Source of the DNA: Actinoplanes sp. NBC_00393
Lineage (GTDB): Bacteria; Actinomycetota; Actinomycetes; Mycobacteriales; Micromonosporaceae
Assembly: GCF_036053395.1 (NCBI RefSeq)
Contig: NZ_CP107942.1
Span: 6,094,501-6,158,500, forward strand
Direction: 5' to 3'
Length of the DNA stretch: 64,000 nt
Under the pieces are notes generated by a model. It saw only the letters and a program-made list of their open reading frames with translations, was not told where the DNA came from and ran no database searches. Numbering within the stretch: position 1 is the stretch's first letter; every line of letters begins with the position of its first letter. This document shows, one piece after another, positions 1 to 7,540 of the stretch. The position numbers were made by a program, and so were the translations under genes.

Positions 1-76
1 CGTCGGTGAGCAGCGCCGTGCGGGCCCGGGTGCGCTCCAGTTCAGCGGCGATGGTGAGCCGCAAATCCTGGGTCAT
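1..76 (-). CDS. egtB: Ergothioneine biosynthesis protein EgtB, N-terminal fragment
   Basis: Only the first 25 codons lie in the window and the gene runs off the left edge. It begins with ATG at 76–74 and reads MTQDLRLTIAAELERTRART. A helical start of this kind is usual for the DinB-like N-terminal domain of EgtB, the iron-dependent sulfoxide synthase that joins a thiol donor to hercynine. The start lies 15 bp after the egtA stop on the same strand, so the two are probably co-transcribed as in the mycobacterial egtABCDE operon. Identification rests mainly on this context because too little protein is visible for domain motifs. Confidence 0.6.
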   Translation of the reverse strand, partial: MTQDLRLTIAAELERTRARTALLTD

Positions 77-91
77 TGCTGGGTCCCTTCG

Positions 92-1357
92 TCAGGCGGT
101 CTTCATGAGCCGTCCGGAGACAGCGGCGTGCAGGCGGCGGGAGACGACGTCGGCGACGGTGTCGCGGACGCGTTCCGGCAGGCCGGTGCGGGGCAGGTTC
201 CGGCAGGCGAGATCCGCCAGACCGATCGCGGCGGACCGCACGGCGGGGTCGGCCAGTCCGTACCGGGCGGCCGGGCGCCACCGGTCCACCGAGCCGGCGG
301 CCAGACCGCGGGCCCGGTCGGTGACGGCGTCGTCGGCGAGCAGCGCGCTGAGCACCGCGACCGGGGCGATCCACTCGCCGCCCGGCTGGGTGTCCAGGTA
401 GCGGACCTCGAGATAGCCGCGGGGCCGGACCGGCGGGAAGAGCGTGTTCAGGTGGTAGTCGAGGTCGGCCACGGTCGGTGGGCCTTCTCGTTGTGATCCG
501 CGCAGACGGGACCCGAGCCGGCGTGGGCTGAGCCGGGCCGCCTCCGGTAGCTCGAGGCCGCCCGCCGTGATCCAGTCGGCGAAGGTGACGCCGGGCGGAG
601 CGTCCCACCGGTCGCCGTCGCGCCGCACGCAGAGCAGCGGGGCGTCCAGCGCGTACTCCGCCCACGCTTCGGCCGGGTCGGCGCTGAACGGCACCGGGTC
701 GGTGCGCCGCGGGTCGATGCCGAACCACGCGGCCATCCGGGCGGAGGCCCAGCCGGAATCCCGGCCGGCCCGGCGACGGGAGTTGGCGAACAGGGCGATC
801 AGGGCCGGGCCCCATTCGTGCAGGACCGCCCATCGGTACGGCGTACCGTTGTCCAGACAGACCTGGAGCCCGGCGGTGGCGCCCATCATCGTGCGTCCGG
901 CGCCGTCGAAGGCGCGCTCCATCGCGGCATAGCGTGGGGTGTCGAGGATTCGCCGAGGCGCCCGATAAGGGTCGAGGCCCCGCTCGCCGAGGACGATCCC
1001 GGAACGGGCCAGCAACTCGGTGAGGGTGGCGTGATCGGCGGAGACAGCGGTGTGCAGGGCGGACAGGGAATCCGCCGGGGCCGAGGAGATCTCGACCTGA
1101 CCGCCCGGTTCGACGGTGACCGTGCCACCGGACGGCAGCGGCACGGGATCGGGATTACCGAGGGAGCAGGGTGCGTGCTCACCCAGCGCGGTGGCCAGCT
1201 GATCGGCCTGCAGGTATGCCGACGGGTCGCCGGCGGGGTGCGTGGTCCACTCGAGTTCGGCGCCGATCCGCTGCGGCGGGCCGGTTTTGAAACAGATTCC
1301 GGAGATGTGTTCGATCGCTTCGCTGGTCCGTCGCAGGACCCGGTCGGCCGAACCCAT
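92..1357 (-). CDS. egtA: Glutamate–cysteine ligase EgtA (ergothioneine pathway)
   Basis: The 421-residue protein belongs to the GCS2 family and would make gamma-glutamylcysteine, the sulfur donor used by EgtB. Visible family features include an N-terminal IGAELEW segment that matches the ATP/glutamate binding region, then a central GATAGLQVCLDNG segment and a C-terminal LEVRYLDTQPGGEW segment. I chose ATG at 1357 because GAGGGGG lies five bases upstream; a GTG twelve bases earlier (1369) is inside that ribosome binding site. It leads into egtB with a 15 bp gap. EgtA is supported by GCS2 homology together with the egtB-like downstream start, and the enzyme acts in the cytosol. Confidence 0.85.
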   Translation of the reverse strand: MGSADRVLRRTSEAIEHISGICFKTGPPQRIGAELEWTTHPAGDPSAYLQADQLATALGEHAPCSLGNPDPVPLPSGGTVTVEPGGQVEISSAPADSLSALHTAVSADHATLTELLARSGIVLGERGLDPYRAPRRILDTPRYAAMERAFDGAGRTMMGATAGLQVCLDNGTPYRWAVLHEWGPALIALFANSRRRAGRDSGWASARMAAWFGIDPRRTDPVPFSADPAEAWAEYALDAPLLCVRRDGDRWDAPPGVTFADWITAGGLELPEAARLSPRRLGSRLRGSQREGPPTVADLDYHLNTLFPPVRPRGYLEVRYLDTQPGGEWIAPVAVLSALLADDAVTDRARGLAAGSVDRWRPAARYGLADPAVRSAAIGLADLACRNLPRTGLPERVRDTVADVVSRRLHAAVSGRLMKTA

Positions 1358-1474
1358 GTTCCCCCTCACGGTTACTCAAGGTGATTGCTTAACCTCGATG
1401 CGTGCGGTCCAGTGAGGACCATACCGGCATCCGGGGAAATCCGCTTCCCCGAACAGGTGACGACAGATCAAAAA

Positions 1475-1513
1475 GTTCCGGAACCGGGGCGGGGTGCCGG
1501 AACCGGTTCCGGA
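1475..1513. promoter_or_regulatory. Nested inverted repeats upstream of the GH3 gene, possible LacI-type operator
   Basis: An 11-bp inverted repeat, TCCGGAACCGG at 1477–1487 and its complement at 1503–1513, flanks a 15-base spacer. The right half also forms the perfect 16-bp palindrome CCGGAACCGGTTCCGG at 1497–1512, and the left half contains GTTCCGGAAC at 1475–1484. The site is about 50 bases before the glycosidase start. Palindromes with a central CG are common LacI-family operators at sugar-utilisation genes, but no LacI gene is in the window, so this is inference. Confidence 0.4.
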
Positions 1514-1559
1514 CTGGAAGACTCCCAACCGTTCGTGTTCAGCAACCCGGAGGCACCGC

Positions 1560-3803
1560 ATGCCCACAGACTTCCCCTACCAGGACTCTTCGCTCCCCGT
1601 TTCGGAGCGGGTGGAGGATCTGCTGGGCCGCATGACCCTGCCGGAGAAGATCGGGCAGATGCTGCAGCTCGACGCCCGGCAGGACATCGGCGAGATCGTT
1701 CTGGAGAAGCTGGCCGGATCCATCCTGCACACCTCACCGGCGAAGCTCGTCGAGGCCGCTGAGCTGGTCGCACGTACCCGGTTGCGGATCCCGCTGATCA
1801 CCGCGGAGGACTGCATCCACGGCCACGGCTTCTGGCCCGGCGCCACCGTCTTCCCGACCCAGCTGGCCATGGCCGCCACCTGGGATCCGGACCTGATCGA
1901 GCGGGTCGCCCGGGTCACCGCGATCGAGGCGTCGGCCACCGGCATCCACTGGACCTTCTCGCCGGTCCTGTGCATCGCGCGGGACCTGCGCTGGGGCCGG
2001 GTCGACGAAACTTTCGGCGAGGATCCGTACCTGATCGGTGAGCTCGGCGCCGCGATGATCCGCGGCTACCAGGGCGGTGGCCTCACCGACCCGACGGCCG
2101 TCCTGGCGACCGCCAAGCACTTCGCCGGCTACTCGGAGACCCAGGGCGGGCGGGACGCCAGCGAGGCCGACATCAGCCGGCGCAAGCTGCGGTCCTGGTT
2201 CCTGCCGCCGTTCGAGCGGGCCGCCCAGCAGGGCTGCCAGGTCTTCATGCTCGGCTACCAGTCGATGGACGGGGTGCCGATCACCGCCAACAAGTGGCTG
2301 CTCAACGACGTGCTCAAGGAGGAGTGGGGCTTCACCGGCACGCTCGTCACCGACTGGGACAACGTCGGCCGGATGGTCTGGGAACAGAAGGTCTCCCCCG
2401 ACTACGCCGAGGCCGCCGCGACCGCGGTCAAGGCGGGCAACGACGTCATCATGGTCACCCCCGCCTTCTTCGAAGGCGCCCAGGAGGCGATCCGGCGCGG
2501 GCTGCTGACCGAAAACGACATCGATGCAGCGGTACGCCGGATCCTGCGCCTGAAGTTCGAGATCGGCCTGTTCGAGAACCCGCGCACCCCCGACGCCGAA
2601 CGCCAGCGCGCGGTCATCGGCGCCCCCGGGCACACCGAGCTCAACCTCGAGGTGGCCCGCCGGTCCCTGGTCCTGCTGCGCAACGACGGCGTGCTGCCGC
2701 TGCCGGCCGGCAAGCCGAAGCGGATCGCCGTGCTCGGCCCGAACGCCCACGACGTCTCGGCACAGCTCGGCGACTGGGCGGGCAACTCCGGCCAGGTCGA
2801 CTGGATGCCCGACGGCCACCCGCGCGAGCTGACCTCGACCGTGCTGGACGGGCTGCTGGCCGCGGTCCCGGCGGACTGGGAGATCGTCCACGAGCCGGGT
2901 GCGGAGATCGTCCGGCTGGTGCCGGACCCGGACGGCGAGACCTTCCCGGACGGGCAGCCTCGACCGCCGGTAGCGCAGTCGGTCCCGGCCGACGCGGTCC
3001 GCCTCACCGCGGCCACCGCCGCGGCCGAGCAGGCCGACTACGCGATCGTCGTGGTCGGCGACACCGTCGAACTGACCGGCGAGGGCAAGTCCACCGCCAC
3101 GCTGGAACTGCTCGGCGGCCAGATCGCCCTGCTCGACGCGATCGCGGCCACCGGCACCCCGATGATCGTCGTGCTGATCGACTCGAAACCGCACGTGCTG
3201 CCGCCGTCGGCGCTGTCGGCCGAGGCGATCATCCAGGCCTTCAACCCGGGCATGCGCGGCGGCCAGGCGATCGCCGAGCTGCTCCTCGGCCGGATCGAGC
3301 CGACCGGCCGGATGCCGATCTCCGCGGCCCGGCACGCCGGTCAGCAGCCGATCTACTACAACCAGCTGCGCGGCCAGCACGGCGCCCGGTACGCCGACCT
3401 CACCCAGGACCCGCTGTTCGCCTTCGGCGAGGGCCTCAGCTACACGACGGTCGTCTACGACGGCCTGACCATCGGCGAACCCGAGGTTCCGGCCGACGGC
3501 GTGGTCCGGGCCACGGTCCGGCTCACCAACACGGGTACGCGGCCCGCGCTGGAAACCGTCCAGGTGTACGTGAGCGACCTGGTCACCAGCTTCACCTGGG
3601 CCTCCCGGGAGCTGAAGGCCTACCGGCAGGTCAGCGTGCCGCCCGGCGAGAGCGTGACGATCGAGCTCGAGGTGCCCGCCGCCGTCTGCACGCTGGTCGA
3701 CGCCGACGGCCGCCGCGTGGTCGAGGCCGGCGACTTCGAACTGCTGGTCGGCCCGAACTCCCGCCCCTCCGCCCTCCAGTCCGCCAAGTTCCGCATCAGC
3801 TGA
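1560..3803 (+). CDS. Glycoside hydrolase family 3 beta-glucosidase/xylosidase
   Basis: The 747-residue protein has the usual GH3 layout: a TIM-barrel domain at about residues 20–330, a second alpha/beta domain at about 370–610 and a fibronectin III-like C-terminal domain from about 650. The catalytic nucleophile is the first Asp of TDWDN (residue 265), preceded by the conserved KHFAGYSETQGGRD region. There is no signal peptide, so it probably cleaves imported oligosaccharides from the non-reducing end in the cytosol. Start is ATG 1560 with GGAGG upstream; the frame is open further upstream but that part is not conserved-looking. Glucosidase versus xylosidase specificity cannot be told from sequence alone. 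Confidence 0.88.
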   Translation: MPTDFPYQDSSLPVSERVEDLLGRMTLPEKIGQMLQLDARQDIGEIVLEKLAGSILHTSPAKLVEAAELVARTRLRIPLITAEDCIHGHGFWPGATVFPTQLAMAATWDPDLIERVARVTAIEASATGIHWTFSPVLCIARDLRWGRVDETFGEDPYLIGELGAAMIRGYQGGGLTDPTAVLATAKHFAGYSETQGGRDASEADISRRKLRSWFLPPFERAAQQGCQVFMLGYQSMDGVPITANKWLLNDVLKEEWGFTGTLVTDWDNVGRMVWEQKVSPDYAEAAATAVKAGNDVIMVTPAFFEGAQEAIRRGLLTENDIDAAVRRILRLKFEIGLFENPRTPDAERQRAVIGAPGHTELNLEVARRSLVLLRNDGVLPLPAGKPKRIAVLGPNAHDVSAQLGDWAGNSGQVDWMPDGHPRELTSTVLDGLLAAVPADWEIVHEPGAEIVRLVPDPDGETFPDGQPRPPVAQSVPADAVRLTAATAAAEQADYAIVVVGDTVELTGEGKSTATLELLGGQIALLDAIAATGTPMIVVLIDSKPHVLPPSALSAEAIIQAFNPGMRGGQAIAELLLGRIEPTGRMPISAARHAGQQPIYYNQLRGQHGARYADLTQDPLFAFGEGLSYTTVVYDGLTIGEPEVPADGVVRATVRLTNTGTRPALETVQVYVSDLVTSFTWASRELKAYRQVSVPPGESVTIELEVPAAVCTLVDADGRRVVEAGDFELLVGPNSRPSALQSAKFRIS

Positions 3804-3813
3804 ACCCCCAGCC

Positions 3814-3858
3814 GGCTCGCAGGGCTGTTTCCCAAACCCCGAAACAGCCCTGCGAGCC
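3814..3858 (+). terminator. Strong hairpin terminator after the GH3 gene
   Basis: An 18-bp perfect stem (GGCTCGCAGGGCTGTTTC at 3814–3831 with its complement at 3841–3858) encloses a nine-base loop and starts 10 bases after the stop codon. There is no long T tract, as is usual in high-GC actinobacteria. It may work in both directions. Confidence 0.75.
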
Positions 3859-3879
3859 AGCCACCCCACCCCAGCTGAC

Positions 3880-4195
3880 CGCCAGCGCCGCTTCGCGCGC
3901 TGCGAAGCAGCGCTGAGCGTCAGCCCGACCACCCGGCTGACCACGAGCGCTGCTTCGCGCGCTGCGAAGCAGCGCTGAGCGTCAGCCCGACCACCCCAGC
4001 TGACCACCAACGTCCCTTCCCGCGCTGCGAAGCAGCGCTGAGCGTCAGCCAGACCACCCGGCTGACCACGAGCGTCCCTTCCCGCGCTGCGAAGCAGCGC
4101 TGAGCGTCAGCCCGACCGCCCCGGCTGACCGCCATCGTCCCTTCCGCGCTGCGAAGCAGCGCTGCGGGTCAGCTGGACCACCGCATCAGCCCGGC
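3880..4195. repeat. Five-copy 62-bp palindromic tandem repeat in a 416-bp intergenic region
   Basis: The core GCTGCGAAGCAGCGCTGAGC occurs with starts at 3899, 3961, 4024 and 4086, and in altered form at 4148, giving a period of 62–63 bp. Each unit opens with CGGCTGACC or CAGCTGACC and closes with GCGTCAGCC, so units have inverted ends and an internal hairpin (GCTGCTTCGCGC...GCGAAGCAGC). The array fills most of the gap between the GH3 terminator and the convergent HxlR gene. No protein gene is credible here. The unit's opening resembles the GH3 stop-codon context (CAGCTGAACCCCCAGC). Confidence 0.85.
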
Positions 4196-4274
4196 GGGGG
4201 CGCTGGGGCCTGGAGTGGGCTGGTGATCGCTTCGTAGCGAGGAACTGTTCGAAAACTCGTACCTCAAAGCTGTT

Positions 4275-4949
4275 TCAGGGCCGTGGGATGGCGGCGAAGG
4301 CCGACTTCTTGAACCAGCCGGGCAGGGCGCGGCGGAGGGGTTCCGGGCCGGCGAGTTCGAGTTCGCCGGAGCGCAGCGCGGAGGCCCAGGTGCGCTCGCC
4401 GCGCCAGACGTCGGTGAGGCAGCGGAGGTCGGCGGTGACCTGTACGTCGATGTCGTGACCGGGGTCGAAATCGCAGATGTCGACGTCGTCGGGGGTGATC
4501 ACCAGCCACCAGTCGCGGACGCGCGGCGGTGCGGCCGGGAAGCTGAACTGGAGCACCGTGCGCCGTTGCGGGACCGCTTCGTGATCGACTTCGCGGTGCA
4601 TGTCCCAAAGCAGCAGTTTCGGGTCGAGGTCGCGGTCGCCGAGCTCGGGGATCCAGCGGGTGCCCCAGACGCCGAGCGCCCGCACGATCGGCTCGAGTTC
4701 CTTGCCGGCGGGGGTCAGTGTGTACTCCACCTCGGCCCCGAACTGCTGCCGCTCGATCAGGCCGGCCGCGGTCAACTGCTGCAGGCGGCGGGAGAGCAGC
4801 GTCGGTGACATGCGCGGCAGGCCACGGCGCAGGTCGTTGAAACGCCGGCTGCCGGCGATCAGCTCCCGGATCAGCAGCATGGTCCACCGCTCGTCGAGCA
4901 ACTCCATCGCTTTGGCAACCGGGCAGAACTGCCCGTAGGACGCGCCCAT
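4275..4949 (-). CDS. HxlR-family transcriptional regulator with C-terminal extension
   Basis: The 224-residue protein starts with an HxlR winged-helix domain (about residues 1–100). It contains the family's early cysteine in GQFCPVAKAMELLDERW and the GSRRFNDLRRGLPRMSPTLLSRRLQQL recognition region. A roughly 110-residue C-terminal extension, probably a sensor or sterol-carrier-like domain, follows it. ATG 4949 was chosen because homologous HxlR proteins begin just before GQFCPVA; an upstream start at 5015 would run through the intergenic operator. It is transcribed away from the methyltransferase at 5059 and probably controls that gene. The effector cannot be inferred. Confidence 0.85.
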   Translation of the reverse strand: MGASYGQFCPVAKAMELLDERWTMLLIRELIAGSRRFNDLRRGLPRMSPTLLSRRLQQLTAAGLIERQQFGAEVEYTLTPAGKELEPIVRALGVWGTRWIPELGDRDLDPKLLLWDMHREVDHEAVPQRRTVLQFSFPAAPPRVRDWWLVITPDDVDICDFDPGHDIDVQVTADLRCLTDVWRGERTWASALRSGELELAGPEPLRRALPGWFKKSAFAAIPRP

Positions 4950-5008
4950 GCAGCGACGATAATCCGGCACCGGGCCGGCGGGCGAGGTCCGATTGCGGAC
5001 AGTCGCGA

Positions 5009-5021
5009 TACACATCGTGTA
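5009..5021. promoter_or_regulatory. Candidate HxlR operator TACACATCGTGTA
   Basis: A dyad with arms TACAC and GTGTA around a three-base centre lies between the divergent HxlR and methyltransferase genes, about 38 bases before the methyltransferase ATG. HxlR-type regulators usually bind such short dyads in divergent promoters. Binding by the adjacent regulator is an inference. Confidence 0.45.
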
Positions 5022-5058
5022 CTAGGCCGCGCCGGTGCGGATTCCTAGCGTCGATGGC

Positions 5059-5856
5059 ATGACGAACACCTTGAAGGAAAAGCACCGCGCCATGTGGGCG
5101 TCGGGAGACTACTCGGCGGTCGCGAGCGAGCTCGTCGCCCCGCTCGGGCCGGTCCTGGTCGAAGCGGCCGGCATCGGGCCCGGGCAGACCGTCCTCGACG
5201 TCGGGGCCGGCACCGGCAACGCCGCGATCCCGGCGGCCCTCACCGGCGCCACCGTGACCGCGAGTGATCTGACGCCCGAGCTGCTGGCGGTGGGCGAGAA
5301 GTACACCGACGCCAAGCTCAGCTGGCGGGAGGCGGACGCGGAGGCGCTGCCGTTCAGCACCGGCGAGTTCGACACGGTGATCTCGTGTATCGGCGTCATG
5401 TTCGCGCCGCATCACGAGGCCGCGGCCGGGGAGCTGCTGCGGGTCTGCCGGCCGGGCGGGACGATCGGGCTGATCAACTGGACTCCGGAAGGGTTCATCG
5501 GGCAGATGTTCGCGACGATGAAGCCGTATGCCGCGCCGCCGCCGCCCGGGGCTCAGCCGCCGCCGCGATGGGGTGACCCGGCGCACCTGGCCGCGCTCTT
5601 CGGCTCGGGAGTGGACGGCGTGACCGTGGAACGGCGGAAGTTGCGGGTGTCGGCCTTCCGGGACGGCGCGGCGTTCCGGGAGTACTTCAAGAGCCGGTAC
5701 GGGCCGACGATCGCGGTCTACAAGAACATCGGCGATGATTCGCAGCGGGCGGCCGCGCTGGATGCTGAGCTGGCCGCGCTGGCACAGCGGTTCGACGTCG
5801 GTGGCGGGGCGATGGATTGGGAGTACCTGATCTACACGGCCCGGCGGGCAGGCTGA
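5059..5856 (+). CDS. Class I SAM-dependent methyltransferase
   Basis: This 265-residue cytosolic enzyme has the SAM-binding glycine motif I VLDVGAGTGNAAIPAA at about residues 46–61. Motif II (VTASDLTPELL) and a motif III-like segment (GEFDTVISCIGVMFAPH) follow at the expected spacing. The pattern is that of the Methyltransf_11/25 group, which methylates small molecules such as quinones or secondary metabolites; the substrate is unknown. ATG 5059 is the first start in frame that leaves room for the intergenic operator. It is divergent from the HxlR gene, which suggests induction by a small molecule. Its 3' end leads straight into the tandem repeats at 5870–6027. Confidence 0.85.
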   Translation: MTNTLKEKHRAMWASGDYSAVASELVAPLGPVLVEAAGIGPGQTVLDVGAGTGNAAIPAALTGATVTASDLTPELLAVGEKYTDAKLSWREADAEALPFSTGEFDTVISCIGVMFAPHHEAAAGELLRVCRPGGTIGLINWTPEGFIGQMFATMKPYAAPPPPGAQPPPRWGDPAHLAALFGSGVDGVTVERRKLRVSAFRDGAAFREYFKSRYGPTIAVYKNIGDDSQRAAALDAELAALAQRFDVGGGAMDWEYLIYTARRAG

Positions 5857-5869
5857 CCGGGGACGCCGG

Positions 5870-6027
5870 GCGGCGGCCGACGGGGACGTGGCGCTGTCAA
5901 AGCCGGCGCGCGGCCGACGGGGACGTGGCGCTGTCAAAGCCGGCGCGCGGCCGACCGCGGGGTGGCGCACGGTCAAAGCCGGCGGGCGGCGGCCGACCGC
6001 GGAGTGGCCCGCTGTCAGAGCTGGCGG
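5870..6027. repeat. Tandem repeats built from the 3' end of the GNAT gene
   Basis: The motif GTCAAAGCCGGCG appears at 5896, 5933 and 5972, and as GTCAGAGCTGGCG at 6014, where it spans the stop codon of the downstream-reading minus-strand gene. On the minus strand every copy reads as a short Ala/Arg-Leu tail followed by TGA and the same trailing sequence. Unit lengths are 37–42 bp, and two units are nearly identical. The array fills the gap between the convergent methyltransferase and GNAT genes. Confidence 0.8.
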
Positions 6028-6749
6028 GCGGCGGCCACCGGGCGGAGGGTGAAGCCGAGCTTGCGGTAGGTGGCGATCGCCGCGGTGTTCCAGTAGTCGG
6101 CGAGCAGCGCTACCCGCTCCCGCCCGGCCAGCTGCTCGTCGGTGGCGAACCCGCACAGCCATGCCGCAAGCCCGCGGCCCCGCGCTTCCGGGCGGGTGGT
6201 CACGCCCGCCAGGAAGCCGATCTCATCGGTGGACCACGCCTCCGCCGCGACCGCGATCAGCCGCCCGCCGGCGTCCCGGATGCCCGCCCAGCGCCGCACG
6301 TCGACATCGCCCGGCTTCGCGTAGGAGTCCGGAAACGATTCCTCGATGAGCGCGGTCACCTCGGGCCGTTCGTCCACCGCCAGCCAGTGTGGCGCCTCCG
6401 CCGGCCGGTGCGGTTCCGGGTTGCCGGGGGCCCGGAATCCGACCGGTTCGGTGGTCTCCATCCAGGCGAACCGGGCGCTGACCTCCAGTTCGGGCATCCG
6501 CTCGGCCACCGCGATGACCAGCTCCTCGGGACCGAACGGCCGGAAGTTCCCGCCCACCTCCGGCAGCACCTCGCGCAGCAACCCGGCCAGCGCATCAGCG
6601 TCACCGGCCATCACAATCCGGTCCCAGTGCGACAAATCCGGGCAGGCCACGGCCACCGCATCCGGCCTGCTCCACACCTTCGCGTCCCGGGCAGCCGCCG
6701 CCCAGCGAATCAGCGGATCACGTTCGATCATCCGGCCATGCTGCCTCAT
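6015..6749 (-). CDS. GNAT-family N-acetyltransferase
   Basis: The 244-residue protein has a C-terminal GNAT fold. The acetyl-CoA binding motif A is TTRPEARGRGLAAWLCGF at about residues 185–202, and motif B is NTAAIATYRKLGF near residue 222. The first 120 residues are a less conserved substrate-side domain. The substrate is unknown. Start may be ATG 6749 or ATG 6731; neither has a strong ribosome binding site, and I keep the longer one. It is divergent from the DUF218 gene with only 26 bp between them. Its stop codon lies inside a tandem duplication. Confidence 0.82.
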   Translation of the reverse strand: MRQHGRMIERDPLIRWAAAARDAKVWSRPDAVAVACPDLSHWDRIVMAGDADALAGLLREVLPEVGGNFRPFGPEELVIAVAERMPELEVSARFAWMETTEPVGFRAPGNPEPHRPAEAPHWLAVDERPEVTALIEESFPDSYAKPGDVDVRRWAGIRDAGGRLIAVAAEAWSTDEIGFLAGVTTRPEARGRGLAAWLCGFATDEQLAGRERVALLADYWNTAAIATYRKLGFTLRPVAAARQL

Positions 6750-6775
6750 TGACCTGATCTGCCATCCTCGGGCCG

Positions 6776-7459
6776 GTGCCGAAGCTTCCCTCCCTGCGCG
6801 TCGTGATCAACCGGCTGATGACCGTGGCCGCGCTGAGCGCGACCCTCGCGGTCGGTGCCGTGGCAGGAGCAGATCATTGGGTACGCGTGACCGCATCCGA
6901 TCACATCTATGACGTGTCGTCCGTGCCCGGGGCCCCGGTGGCCCTGGTCCTCGGCGCACAGGTCGATCCGGGTGGCCAGCCGTCCGCCTTCCTCGCCGCC
7001 CGGCTGGAGATCGCCCGCCAGCTGTACCGGAGCGGCAAGGTGAAGGCGGTGCTGGTCTCCGGCGATCACGCCGAATGGCATTACGACGAGCCTGGCGCGA
7101 TGATGGTCTGGCTGGTCGCCCGCGGGGTGCCGGTCAGTCAGGTGGTGCTCGACCATGCCGGCTTCGACACCTACGACTCGTGTGCCCGCGCGCACCGGAT
7201 CTTCGGCGTGAACCGGGCGATCGTGGTGACCCAGACCTTCCATCTGCCGCGGGCGGTCGCCCTCTGCCGGTCGCTCGGCATCGAGGCCAGCGGGGTCGGT
7301 GACGAGACGGTGCGCATCTACCGCCCGCACTGGCTGCGCGGCGAGGTCCGCGAACACGGCGCCTCGCTGAAGGCCGCGGTCGACGTGCTCTCCGGACGCG
7401 ATCCGGTGTTCCTGGGCCGCCGCGAGACCGGCGTGGACGCCGCCGTCGCCGACAGCTGA
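6776..7459 (+). CDS. SanA/YdcF-like DUF218 membrane-anchored protein
   Basis: The 227-residue protein has an N-terminal membrane anchor (LMTVAALSATLAVGAVAGA, about residues 14–32) and then a DUF218 domain. Domain features are VALVLGAQV near residue 56, VLVSGD near 86, and the VVTQTFHLPRA motif near 150. Family members such as E. coli SanA affect envelope barrier function and vancomycin sensitivity at high temperature; the biochemical activity is not established. The start is a GTG at 6776. The gene is convergent with the monooxygenase, and its downstream side meets the repeats at 7488–7540. Confidence 0.82.
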   Translation: MPKLPSLRVVINRLMTVAALSATLAVGAVAGADHWVRVTASDHIYDVSSVPGAPVALVLGAQVDPGGQPSAFLAARLEIARQLYRSGKVKAVLVSGDHAEWHYDEPGAMMVWLVARGVPVSQVVLDHAGFDTYDSCARAHRIFGVNRAIVVTQTFHLPRAVALCRSLGIEASGVGDETVRIYRPHWLRGEVREHGASLKAAVDVLSGRDPVFLGRRETGVDAAVADS

Positions 7460-7487
7460 CGCCGGCCGCCGAGACGGATCCCGGCCG

Positions 7488-7540
7488 CTACAACGGGCCG
7501 TTACGAGCCGCTATGAGCCGCTGCGAGCCGCTACGACAGG
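7488..7540. repeat. 10-bp tandem repeat spanning the monooxygenase stop codon
   Basis: On the plus strand, units TTACGAGCCG (7501), CTATGAGCCG (7511), CTGCGAGCCG (7521) and CTACGACAGG (7531) follow without gaps, with a longer related unit at 7488. The CTA at 7531–7533 is the TAG stop of the monooxygenase read on the minus strand. The array therefore begins in the gene's last codons and extends downstream. Confidence 0.75.

Noticed and set aside
1734..4010. 758-codon open frame opposite the GH3 gene
   Set aside because: It is a GC-driven shadow of the glycosidase, low in complexity (Asp/Gly/Arg/Val), with no ribosome binding site or family features.
3880..4195. CRISPR array
   Set aside because: Units are about 62 bp and nearly continuous, with no unique spacers and no cas genes nearby.
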